In this document: piece by piece, positions 32,354 to 40,164 of the stretch
How the letters are laid out: each line of letters opens with the position of its first letter
Numbering within the stretch: position 1 is the first letter of the stretch
NCBI GenBank assembly: GCA_963668185.1
Contig: OY764162.1
Span: 186,001 to 250,000, forward strand
Direction of reading: 5' to 3'
Length of the DNA stretch: 64,000 nt
Origin: G963668185 sp963668185
GTDB taxonomy: Bacteria; Chloroflexota; Dehalococcoidia; Lucifugimonadales; G963668185
Notes under the pieces: generated by a model
The model's input: only the letters and a program-made list of their open reading frames with translations
The model's database searches: none
What the model was told of the DNA's origin: nothing
Translations under genes and position numbers: made by a program

Positions 32354-32578
32354 TCACGGTAGATACTTCACGGCTGCGACCGCCAGGCTGGCCAGCGCGA
32401 TCATCAGGCCGCCTAGAGTCACTAGCAGGCGTGTAGTCTGGTCTCCCACACGGGTTTCCAGCGTCCGGATTTCGTTCATGACATCGCCTCGCAGGCGTTC
32501 CACGTCCGCCCTTGTTGCAAGGTGCTCGTATGCACCCTCTAGCTTGCTGAGCCGCTCACCTTCAGTAACTGTTGCCAC
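32354..32578 (-). CDS. Small coiled-coil protein with C-terminal membrane helix
   Basis: 74 residues. Residues 1-48 are a coiled coil with regular leucines (ERLSKLEGAYEHLATRADVE, RLRGDVMNEIRTLETRV); residues 51-72 form one membrane helix (RLLVTLGGLMIALASLAVAA). The LATRADVERLRGD pattern occurs in many small bacterial and phage-associated proteins of unknown function. It is 56 bases upstream of the DUF488 gene on the same strand. Confidence 0.7.
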   Translation of the reverse strand: MATVTEGERLSKLEGAYEHLATRADVERLRGDVMNEIRTLETRVGDQTTRLLVTLGGLMIALASLAVAAVKYLP

Positions 32579-32679
32579 GACTCCGGTTCTCCTGAGGTTC
32601 CCACCTCAATCATAATGCGCTTGGCAGCGGATTGCCATTTGCTTTGACACTTGCTCACGCATGCCGCTGCCTCGCCTCC

Positions 32680-32815
32680 GGTAGGCTATCATAGCCGTGT
32701 GGCGGTACCGTCCCCCAAGCAACGGGATGCTGAACGGAGGCGAATCGAAGCATGACCCAGCCATACGACCTCACCGCAGCCCAGGCCGCCGACCTCGCGC
32801 AGCGTCGCCTGTTCT
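32680..32815 (+). pseudogene. Duplicated 5' leader and start of the amidase gene
   Basis: GGTAGGCTATCATAGCC (32680-32696) and, 72 bases on, 38 identical bases beginning ATGACCCAGCCATACGAC (32752-32789) also occur at 37451 and 37523 with the same 72-base spacing. The copy encodes MTQPYDLTAAQAA, then DLAQRRL like the IADRRL of the amidase, and loses similarity after about 21 codons. The rest of the amidase is missing; the frame runs into the antisense of the EEP gene and stops. It is a remnant of a duplicated amidase start. Confidence 0.8.
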
Positions 32816-32829
32816 TGAGGCTCCCCGGC

Positions 32830-33564
32830 TCAGTCCAGATCCAGATCGACCGTCAGCGGAACGTGATCACTCAGCCCCGAACCGCACCAGTCCTCGAAGC
32901 GGCCCACCTCGACGTTCTTGACTTTTGACAGCCATGCGCGCGGCGCGAACACGTAGTCGATATGGTAGGTAGGCCCGTCCTTGGCTCGGTCGCGCCAATA
33001 GATGGTGGGCGTATTCTCCTCCCCGAACGCCTCGCCGGTGACGTGATGGTAAACGCTGTAGAGACCGAGGCCAGCCAGCGCCTCCGACGTGTGGGAGAAG
33101 TTCATCAGCCAGCCCGGCTTGTCCCAGACGAGGTTGTTGTTGAAATCCCCGGCAACCACCGAAGGGGCCTCGGCCAGGAACTCGCGATAGCGGCGCAGGG
33201 CGAGACGCAACGGCCCGGGCTGGCGCTTGCGCGTGATGCCTGCGCTGAAGTTCTGGGCCCAGACCGCCAGCAGGTTGAAGCGCCGCCGGCCTGACACCCG
33301 CACCGGGGCCACGTAGCGGTGTGATGCCTTGTATCGTTGGTCGAGAGCGACCCGGTAGCCGTTGAAACCCAGAACCGCCAGCCCCTTGTGGCGATTGGCG
33401 CCGATCCAGACGCTGTCGGCGCCGAGGCCTGCGATCCCCGCGCGCTCGACAACGATGTCGGGACGCGCGCATTCGCACAGAACCGCGACGTCCGGCGTCA
33501 GCGAGCGCCGCGCCTCGAGCTTGCGATGCAGCGCCATGTTGCAGTTCCAGGCAACGAGGCGCAT
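32830..33564 (-). CDS. Endonuclease/exonuclease/phosphatase family protein
   Basis: 244 residues. MRLVAWNCNMALHRKLEA is the first strand of the EEP fold (Asn metal ligand), DVAVLCECARP supplies the next acidic residue, VVAGDFNNNLVWD has the catalytic Asp-Asn pair, and HIDYVFAPR and GLSDHVPLTVDLDLD close the active site. The ATG follows AAGGTG and its first base lies two bases from the MFS stop (TAACGATG), so the two are coupled. Substrate could be nucleic acid or a small phosphate ester. Confidence 0.85.
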   Translation of the reverse strand: MRLVAWNCNMALHRKLEARRSLTPDVAVLCECARPDIVVERAGIAGLGADSVWIGANRHKGLAVLGFNGYRVALDQRYKASHRYVAPVRVSGRRRFNLLAVWAQNFSAGITRKRQPGPLRLALRRYREFLAEAPSVVAGDFNNNLVWDKPGWLMNFSHTSEALAGLGLYSVYHHVTGEAFGEENTPTIYWRDRAKDGPTYHIDYVFAPRAWLSKVKNVEVGRFEDWCGSGLSDHVPLTVDLDLD

Positions 33565-33566
33565 CG

Positions 33567-34814
33567 TTACACCTTGCGCATCTCCTTGCATCGATACGAC
33601 CACAGGGCCGTTAGTACCAGGCCTGTCGAAGAGGAGCAGACAAGGGCAAAGCTTGGCCCATTCAGTTCTGCCAACGCCCCCACCAGCAACAAGCCCAGGG
33701 GCCACCCGCCTATGGCGAGGTTCACCATGCCGGTGGCGCGGCCTCGCATCTCGTCGTCGACGGAGATGAGCGTCAGCGTGGTGAGCATCGAAGAGAATCC
33801 CCCTTGCCCAACGCCGCCGAAGATCAGGCTCCCAACCGAGAGCGGATAGGACCTCGAAGTGGCGAAAAACAGGATACCAGCCAACGTAATGAGCGAACCC
33901 ACGATGAAGTAAGTCGATTTCCGGCGGATGTCGCCTTGCATAGCAAGGTACGCTGACCCGATCAGGCATCCCATACCCTGCGCGCCTCCTAGAAATCCCA
34001 TCTGCGCCGGGCCTACGTGCAAGACGTCTTTGGCGAAAGCAGGCACCAGAGGCGCATAGGAATAGAAAAACGCGTTGACCAGGAAGGCGACGCCAAGCGT
34101 TCCGATAACAACGCGATTTCCCGCAATCACGCGAATTCCCTCAGCGGTCCTGGCCCACGCAGCCCCTATCTCAAACGCTACGACCTCCTGAGGGACCAGG
34201 GGCGTGACCCTCAGCATCAAAACAGCCCCTGCTACGTACAGGGCGCCAATGACCGCCAGCGGGACGGCGACGCCAACCTGTCCAAGGGGCGCGATGCTCA
34301 CGAGCGCTCCCGCCAACCACGGCCCGGCAAACTGCCCGCCCGTGAGCGAAGCCGATTCCAGGGCCATGGTGTGCGGGAGGACCCGGCGCTCGACTACGTT
34401 CGAAGCCAGAGTCCACCGGGCAGCCCAGTCCAGCGTATTGACGCAGCCTATGATTAGAGTCGCTCCCATCACCTGCCACGCCCCAACGTGGGACTTCAGG
34501 ACCAGCCATGCGAAGAGCAGCGCGACGACGGCGTTCAACAGGTATGACGCCTGGAGCAGCCTGCGCCGGTCGAGGCTGTCGGCGAGGACGCCGCTGAGGA
34601 TGCCAATGAGCAGGTTCGGCGCCGTGAAGGCGACGCCATTGAGCTGCACCAGGAAGGGCGACCGCGTTATCTCGTACACTAGGTAGTTGCTTGAGAGGAG
34701 CCACGCCCATACGCCGACGTTCACCATGACTCCTGAAAAGAACAACCAGCGGTAAGACGCGTTCGCGAAGATGCTGAGTATGGGACGGCGCGGGGCGTTG
34801 TAAGTGTCTTGCAT
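33567..34814 (-). CDS. MFS transporter
   Basis: 415 residues, about twelve membrane helices, in the style of the MFS_3/enterobactin-exporter-like group: LSSNYLVYEITRSPFLVQLN, then GILSGVLADSLDRRRLLQAS (motif A with DRR), TLDWAARWTLASNVVERRVL and in the second half GMGCLIGSAYLAMQGDIRRK. Such carriers export siderophores, macrolides or other small molecules. Divergent from an HTH regulator 74 bases away, its probable regulator, and coupled with the EEP gene downstream. Confidence 0.85.
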   Translation of the reverse strand: MQDTYNAPRRPILSIFANASYRWLFFSGVMVNVGVWAWLLSSNYLVYEITRSPFLVQLNGVAFTAPNLLIGILSGVLADSLDRRRLLQASYLLNAVVALLFAWLVLKSHVGAWQVMGATLIIGCVNTLDWAARWTLASNVVERRVLPHTMALESASLTGGQFAGPWLAGALVSIAPLGQVGVAVPLAVIGALYVAGAVLMLRVTPLVPQEVVAFEIGAAWARTAEGIRVIAGNRVVIGTLGVAFLVNAFFYSYAPLVPAFAKDVLHVGPAQMGFLGGAQGMGCLIGSAYLAMQGDIRRKSTYFIVGSLITLAGILFFATSRSYPLSVGSLIFGGVGQGGFSSMLTTLTLISVDDEMRGRATGMVNLAIGGWPLGLLLVGALAELNGPSFALVCSSSTGLVLTALWSYRCKEMRKV

Positions 34815-34853
34815 GTTTCCGTCTCTCGTAGTGAGGGACGGGAATCGTATGAG

Positions 34854-34886
34854 TTGATCGCATTCGACGCATCCAATAGAATCGAA
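34854..34886 (+). promoter_or_regulatory. Promoter of the HTH gene with overlapping palindrome; likely leaderless transcript
   Basis: TTGATC (34854-34859) and TAGAAT (34877-34882) have a 17-base spacer. The start codon at 34889 lies seven bases after the -10 box, where transcription should start, so the mRNA is probably leaderless. TTCGA (34863-34867) and TCGAA (34882-34886) form an inverted repeat across the promoter, a candidate operator for autoregulation and control of the divergent MFS gene. Confidence 0.5.
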
Positions 34887-34888
34887 GT

Positions 34889-35569
34889 ATGGATGCAGCG
34901 AAGACGGTCGAGGGGCTGGCCGCTCTTCTGGCTTCTCCGCCCAGAAGACGTATGCTGGAGGTGTTGCTGGACGGCCATCCCCGCTCGGCCACGGAACTGG
35001 CGATCATCTCCGGCGTGGCCTTCAACACGGCCAGCACGCACCTGGGCCGGCTGGTGGAATCTGGTTTCGTGAGCTTCGAACGGGATGGGCGGCATCGGTT
35101 CTACCGGATTTCCGAGCCGCAGATCTCAGACGTGATAGAGACCATGTACGAGTCTCTGCCAGGCCTGAGCAAGCCGCCTGCACGGCCCCTTACGGAGATA
35201 GAAGCCGCCAGGACCTGCTACGACCACTTGGCGGGGCGGCTTGGGTCGTCGCTGACATGCGCAATGATCTCCCGAGGCTACCTGGCTCCACACGAGAAAG
35301 AGTTTCTGCTCTCGGAAGAGGGGCGATCGTTCTGCTCCGGGCTGGGAATCGATCTGGAGGCGGTAACGCGCCAGCGAAGGATGTTCGCGCGGCGCTGCCT
35401 GGACTGGACGGACAAGCGGGACCACCTGGGCGGCGCCCTGGGAGCGGCGCTTACGAGACGCTACTTCGCAATGGAATGGCTGCGTCCCGGTTCACGCCCA
35501 CGCTTGGTGCGAGTAACGCCGCATGGCGCCAGGGCCTTCCGGAAGCACCTTGGAGTGACGCTGGGGTAG
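34889..35569 (+). CDS. ArsR-type winged-helix transcriptional regulator
   Basis: 226 residues. Residues 8-80 form an ArsR-like winged helix (LAALLASPPRRRMLEVLLDG, RSATELAIISGVAFNTASTH, LGRLVESGFVSFERDGRHRF). The C-terminal 140 residues have CYDHLAGRLGSSL, ARRCLDWTDKRDHLGGALGA and a final RVTPHGARAF, a ligand-binding extension found in one ArsR subgroup. No classical metal-binding cysteine pair is in the HTH. Divergent to the MFS transporter, so it probably represses that exporter and responds to its substrate. Confidence 0.85.
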   Translation: MDAAKTVEGLAALLASPPRRRMLEVLLDGHPRSATELAIISGVAFNTASTHLGRLVESGFVSFERDGRHRFYRISEPQISDVIETMYESLPGLSKPPARPLTEIEAARTCYDHLAGRLGSSLTCAMISRGYLAPHEKEFLLSEEGRSFCSGLGIDLEAVTRQRRMFARRCLDWTDKRDHLGGALGAALTRRYFAMEWLRPGSRPRLVRVTPHGARAFRKHLGVTLG

Positions 35570-35740
35570 GTTCTCGATTACGTTAAGCTGGGGGGGCCTA
35601 TTTTTTTGTAGTAGAATGCTGCCTGTAAGGAGGATCGGAAGGTCGGGAACCGCCGGTCGACGCCGTGATTGAACATCCAACTCATCATACTTCAGGTTAA
35701 CGCAAGTAAAGAATAGCCAAAGGGTATTGAGGTGAAAACA

Positions 35741-36805
35741 ATGGTTGCATCGATGCTGAGGAGACGGTGGCTTTGGGTAGCTTCGCTGGCAACCCTGCTG
35801 GTCCTGTTAGCCGCCGCCTGTGGGTCCGACCCAACACCAACGACTGAATCCACGGCAACGCCGACACCAACACCTGAACCCACGGCAACACCAACGCCTG
35901 AACCAACTCCCCCTCCGCCCACCGCCACCCCGGTGCTCGAGGAGTTGAGGCTCACCCCGACGACGACAGGGAAGGACGTGCTGGCGCTCTTCTCCGAAGC
36001 CGAGAACTCCTGCCTTCGCACGGCCATCGGAGATGCTGCCTACGAGAAAATGTCCAACGAGCCGATTCTGTTGATTCTGTCGGCCAGCGGCGAGCAGTTT
36101 GTATTGCCGATATTCCAGTGTGCCGAACCCGAAAACCTCGTGGTCTTCGGAATCGCCTTCCTCGACTTGCAGGTGGGATGGACCTCCGACACCCGCGCGT
36201 GCATGATCAGGGTCAGTAGAGAAAGTCCGCTCGCGGTCCTGACGGGCCTCGGAATGACGCCGCCGGGCCAAATTGACGAAACTTCGGCAACGCGGCCGTA
36301 TGCCCTGGAGTTCTACAACTGCATGACCCCGGTGGAGAAGGTAGGATACCTGGCCCGCATACAAGCCGCTCTGGACGGCAATACATCGGCGGCGACGGAC
36401 ATTATCGACATGATTCCGGAGTCCGAGGCCGCCTGCATCCAGGAGGCGCTGACGGACGAAGATTACGCCGCGCTGCTAGACTCCACCGCAGCAGGGGCCT
36501 TTGGAATGTCGGACTCCGTGACTGCTTGCATTTCCGAAGAAAGCTACGTGCCCATTTTCGTGTCGGTCATCGGGTCCCAGACCGGGGGGCTGAGCGACAA
36601 TAGCCAAGCCTGCATCACCGAGTTCGCCAGCGGGCACCCGCGCTACGCAGCTCTGGTCAACCCAACTTTGCTCGACTTTTCGTCCACGAGCGTCGAGGAC
36701 CTGGTGGAGATAGCGGACAATGGGGTCAAGGTATGGGAGTGCTTCAACGACGAAGAGCTTCTGCGGATGCAGCAGGTGTACACCGCCGCTTTGGCGTCGC
36801 AGTAG
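35741..36805 (+). CDS. Secreted lipoprotein with repeated Cys modules
   Basis: 354 residues. The ATG with GAGGTG upstream gives MVASMLRRRWLWVASLATLL, then VLLAAAC, a lipobox with lipidation at the cysteine. A Thr/Pro-rich stalk follows (TPTPTPEPTATPTPEPTPPP), common on Chloroflexota surface proteins. The rest has repeated short modules in which a cysteine starts a helix followed by an acidic-aromatic segment: CLRTAIGDAAYEKM, CIQEALTDEDYAALL, CISEESYVPIF, CITEFASGHPRYAALV, CFNDEELLRM. No enzyme family is recognised. It may bind a ligand outside the membrane. Confidence 0.75.
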   Translation: MVASMLRRRWLWVASLATLLVLLAAACGSDPTPTTESTATPTPTPEPTATPTPEPTPPPPTATPVLEELRLTPTTTGKDVLALFSEAENSCLRTAIGDAAYEKMSNEPILLILSASGEQFVLPIFQCAEPENLVVFGIAFLDLQVGWTSDTRACMIRVSRESPLAVLTGLGMTPPGQIDETSATRPYALEFYNCMTPVEKVGYLARIQAALDGNTSAATDIIDMIPESEAACIQEALTDEDYAALLDSTAAGAFGMSDSVTACISEESYVPIFVSVIGSQTGGLSDNSQACITEFASGHPRYAALVNPTLLDFSSTSVEDLVEIADNGVKVWECFNDEELLRMQQVYTAALASQ

Positions 36806-36868
36806 CACATACCGGTCGGGCAGAAGACCCCCCAAGGCGGTCCGGTGAGTGGCAGTATCTGAGCCTAC

Positions 36869-37465
36869 GTCGCCGGCTCTATCTCAAACCTGGGCAACTG
36901 GCGGGAGCCGGACGCGAACAGGCTCAGGAAGAACTACGGAGAGTTGGCAGGCATACTTGCAGATAACGGAGTCGATGTAATCCTGCTTGAGACGCTTGCG
37001 GCTGACGTCGACGAGGTACTGCTCGGAGTGGAAGCTACCGCTGACTCCGGATTGCCGGTGTGGGTAGGCCTGACTTCGGTAGTCGATCGGAACAGCGGCG
37101 AGGTCGCGCTAGGCATCGAGGAGAGCTAGGAGCACAGAGAAGATTCCTTGAGATTCGAACGGCTGGACGACGCCGTTCGCAAGATCATGGCCTCGGGCGG
37201 CTCGGCCCTCCTTGTAATGCACTCGCAACTCATGGCGACGGGCCCCGCCCTGCAGGTATGCAAGGACAGCTACGGCGGCACGCTCGGGGCCTATCCAAAT
37301 GCCGGTTACTGGCAGAGGCCAAATTAGGCGTTCGTCGACCAAGTATCGCCGGACGAGTACGCGGACAGGGCCATGAGTTGGGTGGAGATGGGCGCGCAGA
37401 TAGTCGGAGGCTGCTGCGGCATTGGCCCGGACCACATCAAGGCCATTCGGGGTAGGCTATCATAG
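36869..37465 (+). pseudogene. Degraded homocysteine S-methyltransferase
   Basis: One reading frame is conserved across the whole stretch but is broken by two in-frame TAG codons (at 37127 and near 37325). It reads VAGSISNLGNWREPDANRLR, LAGILADNGVDVILLETLAA, WVGLTSVVDRNSGE; after the first stop KIMASGGSALLVMHSQ and GAYPNAGYWQRPN; after the second SPDEYADRAMSWVEMGAQIV and GGCCGIGPDHIKAIRG. The GGCCG zinc motif and the LLET and P.EYA...W segments identify homocysteine S-methyltransferase. The N-terminal quarter is missing. The final TAG lies inside the palindrome before the amidase. Confidence 0.8.
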
Positions 37466-37467
37466 CC
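37455..37467. promoter_or_regulatory. Perfect palindrome upstream of the amidase
   Basis: GGCTAT-C-ATAGCC is a 13-base perfect inverted repeat, 56 bases upstream of the amidase ATG. The same palindrome stands at 32684-32696 at the same distance from the duplicated amidase start, although most bases between differ. It may be an operator or contain a -10 element (TATCAT). Confidence 0.45.
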
Positions 37468-37522
37468 CCGCGGCCGGATGGCTGACGCAATCCTGACACG
37501 CATCGGAGACACGGAAGACACG

Positions 37523-38875
37523 ATGACCCAGCCATACGACCTCACCGCAGCCCAGGCCGCTGCGGAGATTGCCGACCGGCGCCTCTCCGCCGTCGAGTTG
37601 ATGCGGTCGCTGCTTGAGGGGGCGGAGGCGCTGGAGAGCGAACTGCGCCTGTGGGTGACGCTCGATCTGGACGCCGCCCTTGCCGCCGCGGAGGAGAGCC
37701 AGCGTGAGTTGGACGCCGCCGGCCCTCGCGGCCCGCTCCACGGCGTGCCCTTCGGCGTGAAGGACATATTCCACACCGCCGGCATGAGGACGACCGCATG
37801 CTCGCCCATCTATGCCGACTTTGTGCCGGACGCCGACGCCGACAGCGTCGCCCGCCTGCGCGCCGCCGGGGCGGTCGTGATGGGCAAGACCGTGACCACG
37901 CAGTTCGCATGGGCCGATCCTTCGCCGACGCGCAACCCGTGGAACCCGGCCCGCACCCCCGGCGGGTCCAGCAGCGGCTCGGCGGCGGGCGTGGCGGCGC
38001 GCGCCTTCCCGTTCGCGCTCGGCTCGCAGACCGGCGGTTCGGTGTTGCGGCCCGCGTCCTACAACGGCGTGGTCGGCCTGAAGCCCACGTTCGGCCGCAT
38101 CAGCAGGCGCGGCGTGTTCGCCGTTGCGGAGTCGCTCGACACGATGGGCCACTTCGCGCGAACGGTCGAGGACGCGGCAATCGTTCTCGGCGTCATGGCC
38201 GGACACGACCCGCTCGATCACGCCTCCTCCACGAGTCCCGTCCCGGACTACCGGGCGGCCCTGAACGAACGCACCGCCGCGCCTCGCATAGGGCTGGTCG
38301 CGGGCTTCTACAAGGAGCGCTCGACATCCGAAGTCTGGGAGCACACGCAGGCCGCGGCCCGCGCTCTGGAAAGCGCCGGCGCCATCGTGGAGGATGCTCG
38401 CGTGGCGTTCGACTTCGAGGAGTTGCTGTCGGCGCACGGCGTCATCATGCGGTCCGAGGCCGCCGACGTACACAGGCTTGACTTCGAGACGCGCCCACAG
38501 GACTACGCGCCGAAGATTCGCGTGCTGCTGGAGGAGGGCAACGCCCTGACGGCGCGTGAGTACGTACGGGCGAAGAGGGCGCAGCGTGAGTTCAGGCGCG
38601 CAATGGCCGGGGCAGCGGAAGGCTTCGACGTACTGCTTACGCCGACCACGGCAACGCCCGCTCAGGAGGACCTCACAACGACGGGGGACCCGATGTTCCA
38701 GTCGCCATGGACAACGTGCGGATTCCCCACCGTCACCATCCCGTCCGGCCTGAGCGAGTGCGGGATGCCGCTCGGACTTCAGCTTGGCGCGACGCCGTTC
38801 GCCGAGGCGCGGCTGCTATGGGTCGCCCGCTGGTGCGAGGAGGCGCTGGGAGTCGATCTGAGGCCGCCTGTTTAG
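37523..38875 (+). CDS. Amidase signature family hydrolase
   Basis: 450 residues. Catalytic Ser-cisSer-Lys set: K80 (FGVKDIF), the cis-serine in GGSSSGSAAG (149-154) and nucleophile S173 (SQTGGSVLRPA). NGVVGLKPTFGRISRRGVFA follows as expected. The ATG at 37523 is preferred to one 45 bases upstream because GGAAGACACG precedes it and because the duplicated leader copy also begins there. It hydrolyses an amide; the loops do not show GatA-type features such as a gatC/gatB neighbourhood, so it is more likely a small-molecule amidase. Confidence 0.88.
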   Translation: MTQPYDLTAAQAAAEIADRRLSAVELMRSLLEGAEALESELRLWVTLDLDAALAAAEESQRELDAAGPRGPLHGVPFGVKDIFHTAGMRTTACSPIYADFVPDADADSVARLRAAGAVVMGKTVTTQFAWADPSPTRNPWNPARTPGGSSSGSAAGVAARAFPFALGSQTGGSVLRPASYNGVVGLKPTFGRISRRGVFAVAESLDTMGHFARTVEDAAIVLGVMAGHDPLDHASSTSPVPDYRAALNERTAAPRIGLVAGFYKERSTSEVWEHTQAAARALESAGAIVEDARVAFDFEELLSAHGVIMRSEAADVHRLDFETRPQDYAPKIRVLLEEGNALTAREYVRAKRAQREFRRAMAGAAEGFDVLLTPTTATPAQEDLTTTGDPMFQSPWTTCGFPTVTIPSGLSECGMPLGLQLGATPFAEARLLWVARWCEEALGVDLRPPV

Positions 38876-38893
38876 GCCAGGCCGCCTCCCCCG

Positions 38894-40156
38894 TCAGTTC
38901 ACTTCGGCTGGGAAGACCTTCGTGACGCGGAGCGTCTTCGGGCGGCGTCCTTCGGTCGAGATCACCCTGATCTGCACGCCTTCCTCATCCACGATGTCGC
39001 CGGGACTGGGGATCTTGCCCAGTCTCTCGAACACCAGCCCTCCGAGAGTGTCGAAACCGTTGCCCTCCACGGCGACGCCCACAAGCTCGCGCAGGTCGTC
39101 AATGCCGATGCCGGCGTCCAGCAGGAACTCGGTCTCGCTCAGTGGCCGGACGTCCTGGCGTTCCCGGTCGAACTCGTCCATGATCTCGCCCACGATCTCT
39201 TCCAGCAGGTCCTCGATCGTGACCAGCCCGGAAACGCCGCCGTACTCGTCTATGACGATCGCCATGTGGACGCGGCTGCTCTTGAACTCTTCGAGAAGCT
39301 CTCCAAGGTTCTTGGCCTCTGGAATGAACAGCACGGGACGTACCACTGTAGTGTCCACAACGGCGTTCTCCGTACCCTGACTGAACCGTTGCAAAGCGTC
39401 TCTTGCGTATGCCGCGCCCAGGATATTGTCCAGGGACCCTTCGTAGATTGGGATTCGGCTGTGGCCGGCGGATAGCATCGTGTCTGCAAGCTCAGCGAGC
39501 GGCGTGCCGGTCTCCGCGGCGATCATGTCCGGCCTGGGGATCATGATCTCCCTGGCCGCTGTGTCGTCCAGCGTGATCACGCCCCTGATCATGCGGCGCT
39601 CGGTCTCATCGAGCGGCTCCCCGTCCGATGTCAGCGACAGCGGCACGTCGGACAGTACGTCAGCCCCGTCGTCGTGGCCTCGTCCTCCTGCGGTTGCCAC
39701 GAGCGTGCCCGTAAGCTTCTCCTGCGCCCACGCCAGCGGGAACATCAGCCGGCATGTCCAGAGAACGATGCCGGACGACGCCACCGCGATCCGTTCGCCG
39801 TGCGCGCTAGCCAGCGCGCCGGCGATGGTATGTCCCGCCGCCGCGAACAGCAGGAAGCCGAGTGATGTTCCGCCGATGGAAGGCCAGCCCAGGCTGGTTT
39901 GGACTATCACGAGGTTTGCCGACGCTGCGACCGCCGCAGTCAGAGCGAGCAGACGTAGAATCGTGAGCCCCGCTTTCGGCCCGAGCGGGAGTCCGGCGAG
40001 CTTGAGGAACAGGTCTCTCCGGTCCGGGTGCTTCGCGGCTAGGTTGAGCATCCCGTGGCGTCCGGTTGCATAGCTAGCTTCCAAGGGCCAGATGGCCAGG
40101 ACCATTGCCAGCCCCAGTCCGAGGACTATCGATGAAACTGTGACTTCTCCGTTCAT
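38894..40156 (-). CDS. Hemolysin-family CBS-domain membrane protein (CorC/HlyC type)
   Basis: 420 residues. Three to four membrane helices in the first 150 residues (degenerate CNNM region), then an AREIMIPRPDMIAAE stretch and two CBS domains (SRIPIYEGSLDNILGAAYAR; HMAIVIDEYGGVSGLVTIED then LLEEIVGEI), and a CorC_HlyC domain at the end (DTLGGLVFERLGKIPSPGDI). This architecture is associated with magnesium or cobalt export or its control. The MNGEVTVSS start is used. An NTP-transferase gene lies eight bases upstream. Confidence 0.9.
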   Translation of the reverse strand: MNGEVTVSSIVLGLGLAMVLAIWPLEASYATGRHGMLNLAAKHPDRRDLFLKLAGLPLGPKAGLTILRLLALTAAVAASANLVIVQTSLGWPSIGGTSLGFLLFAAAGHTIAGALASAHGERIAVASSGIVLWTCRLMFPLAWAQEKLTGTLVATAGGRGHDDGADVLSDVPLSLTSDGEPLDETERRMIRGVITLDDTAAREIMIPRPDMIAAETGTPLAELADTMLSAGHSRIPIYEGSLDNILGAAYARDALQRFSQGTENAVVDTTVVRPVLFIPEAKNLGELLEEFKSSRVHMAIVIDEYGGVSGLVTIEDLLEEIVGEIMDEFDRERQDVRPLSETEFLLDAGIGIDDLRELVGVAVEGNGFDTLGGLVFERLGKIPSPGDIVDEEGVQIRVISTEGRRPKTLRVTKVFPAEVN

Positions 40157-40164
40157 CGTTCCTG

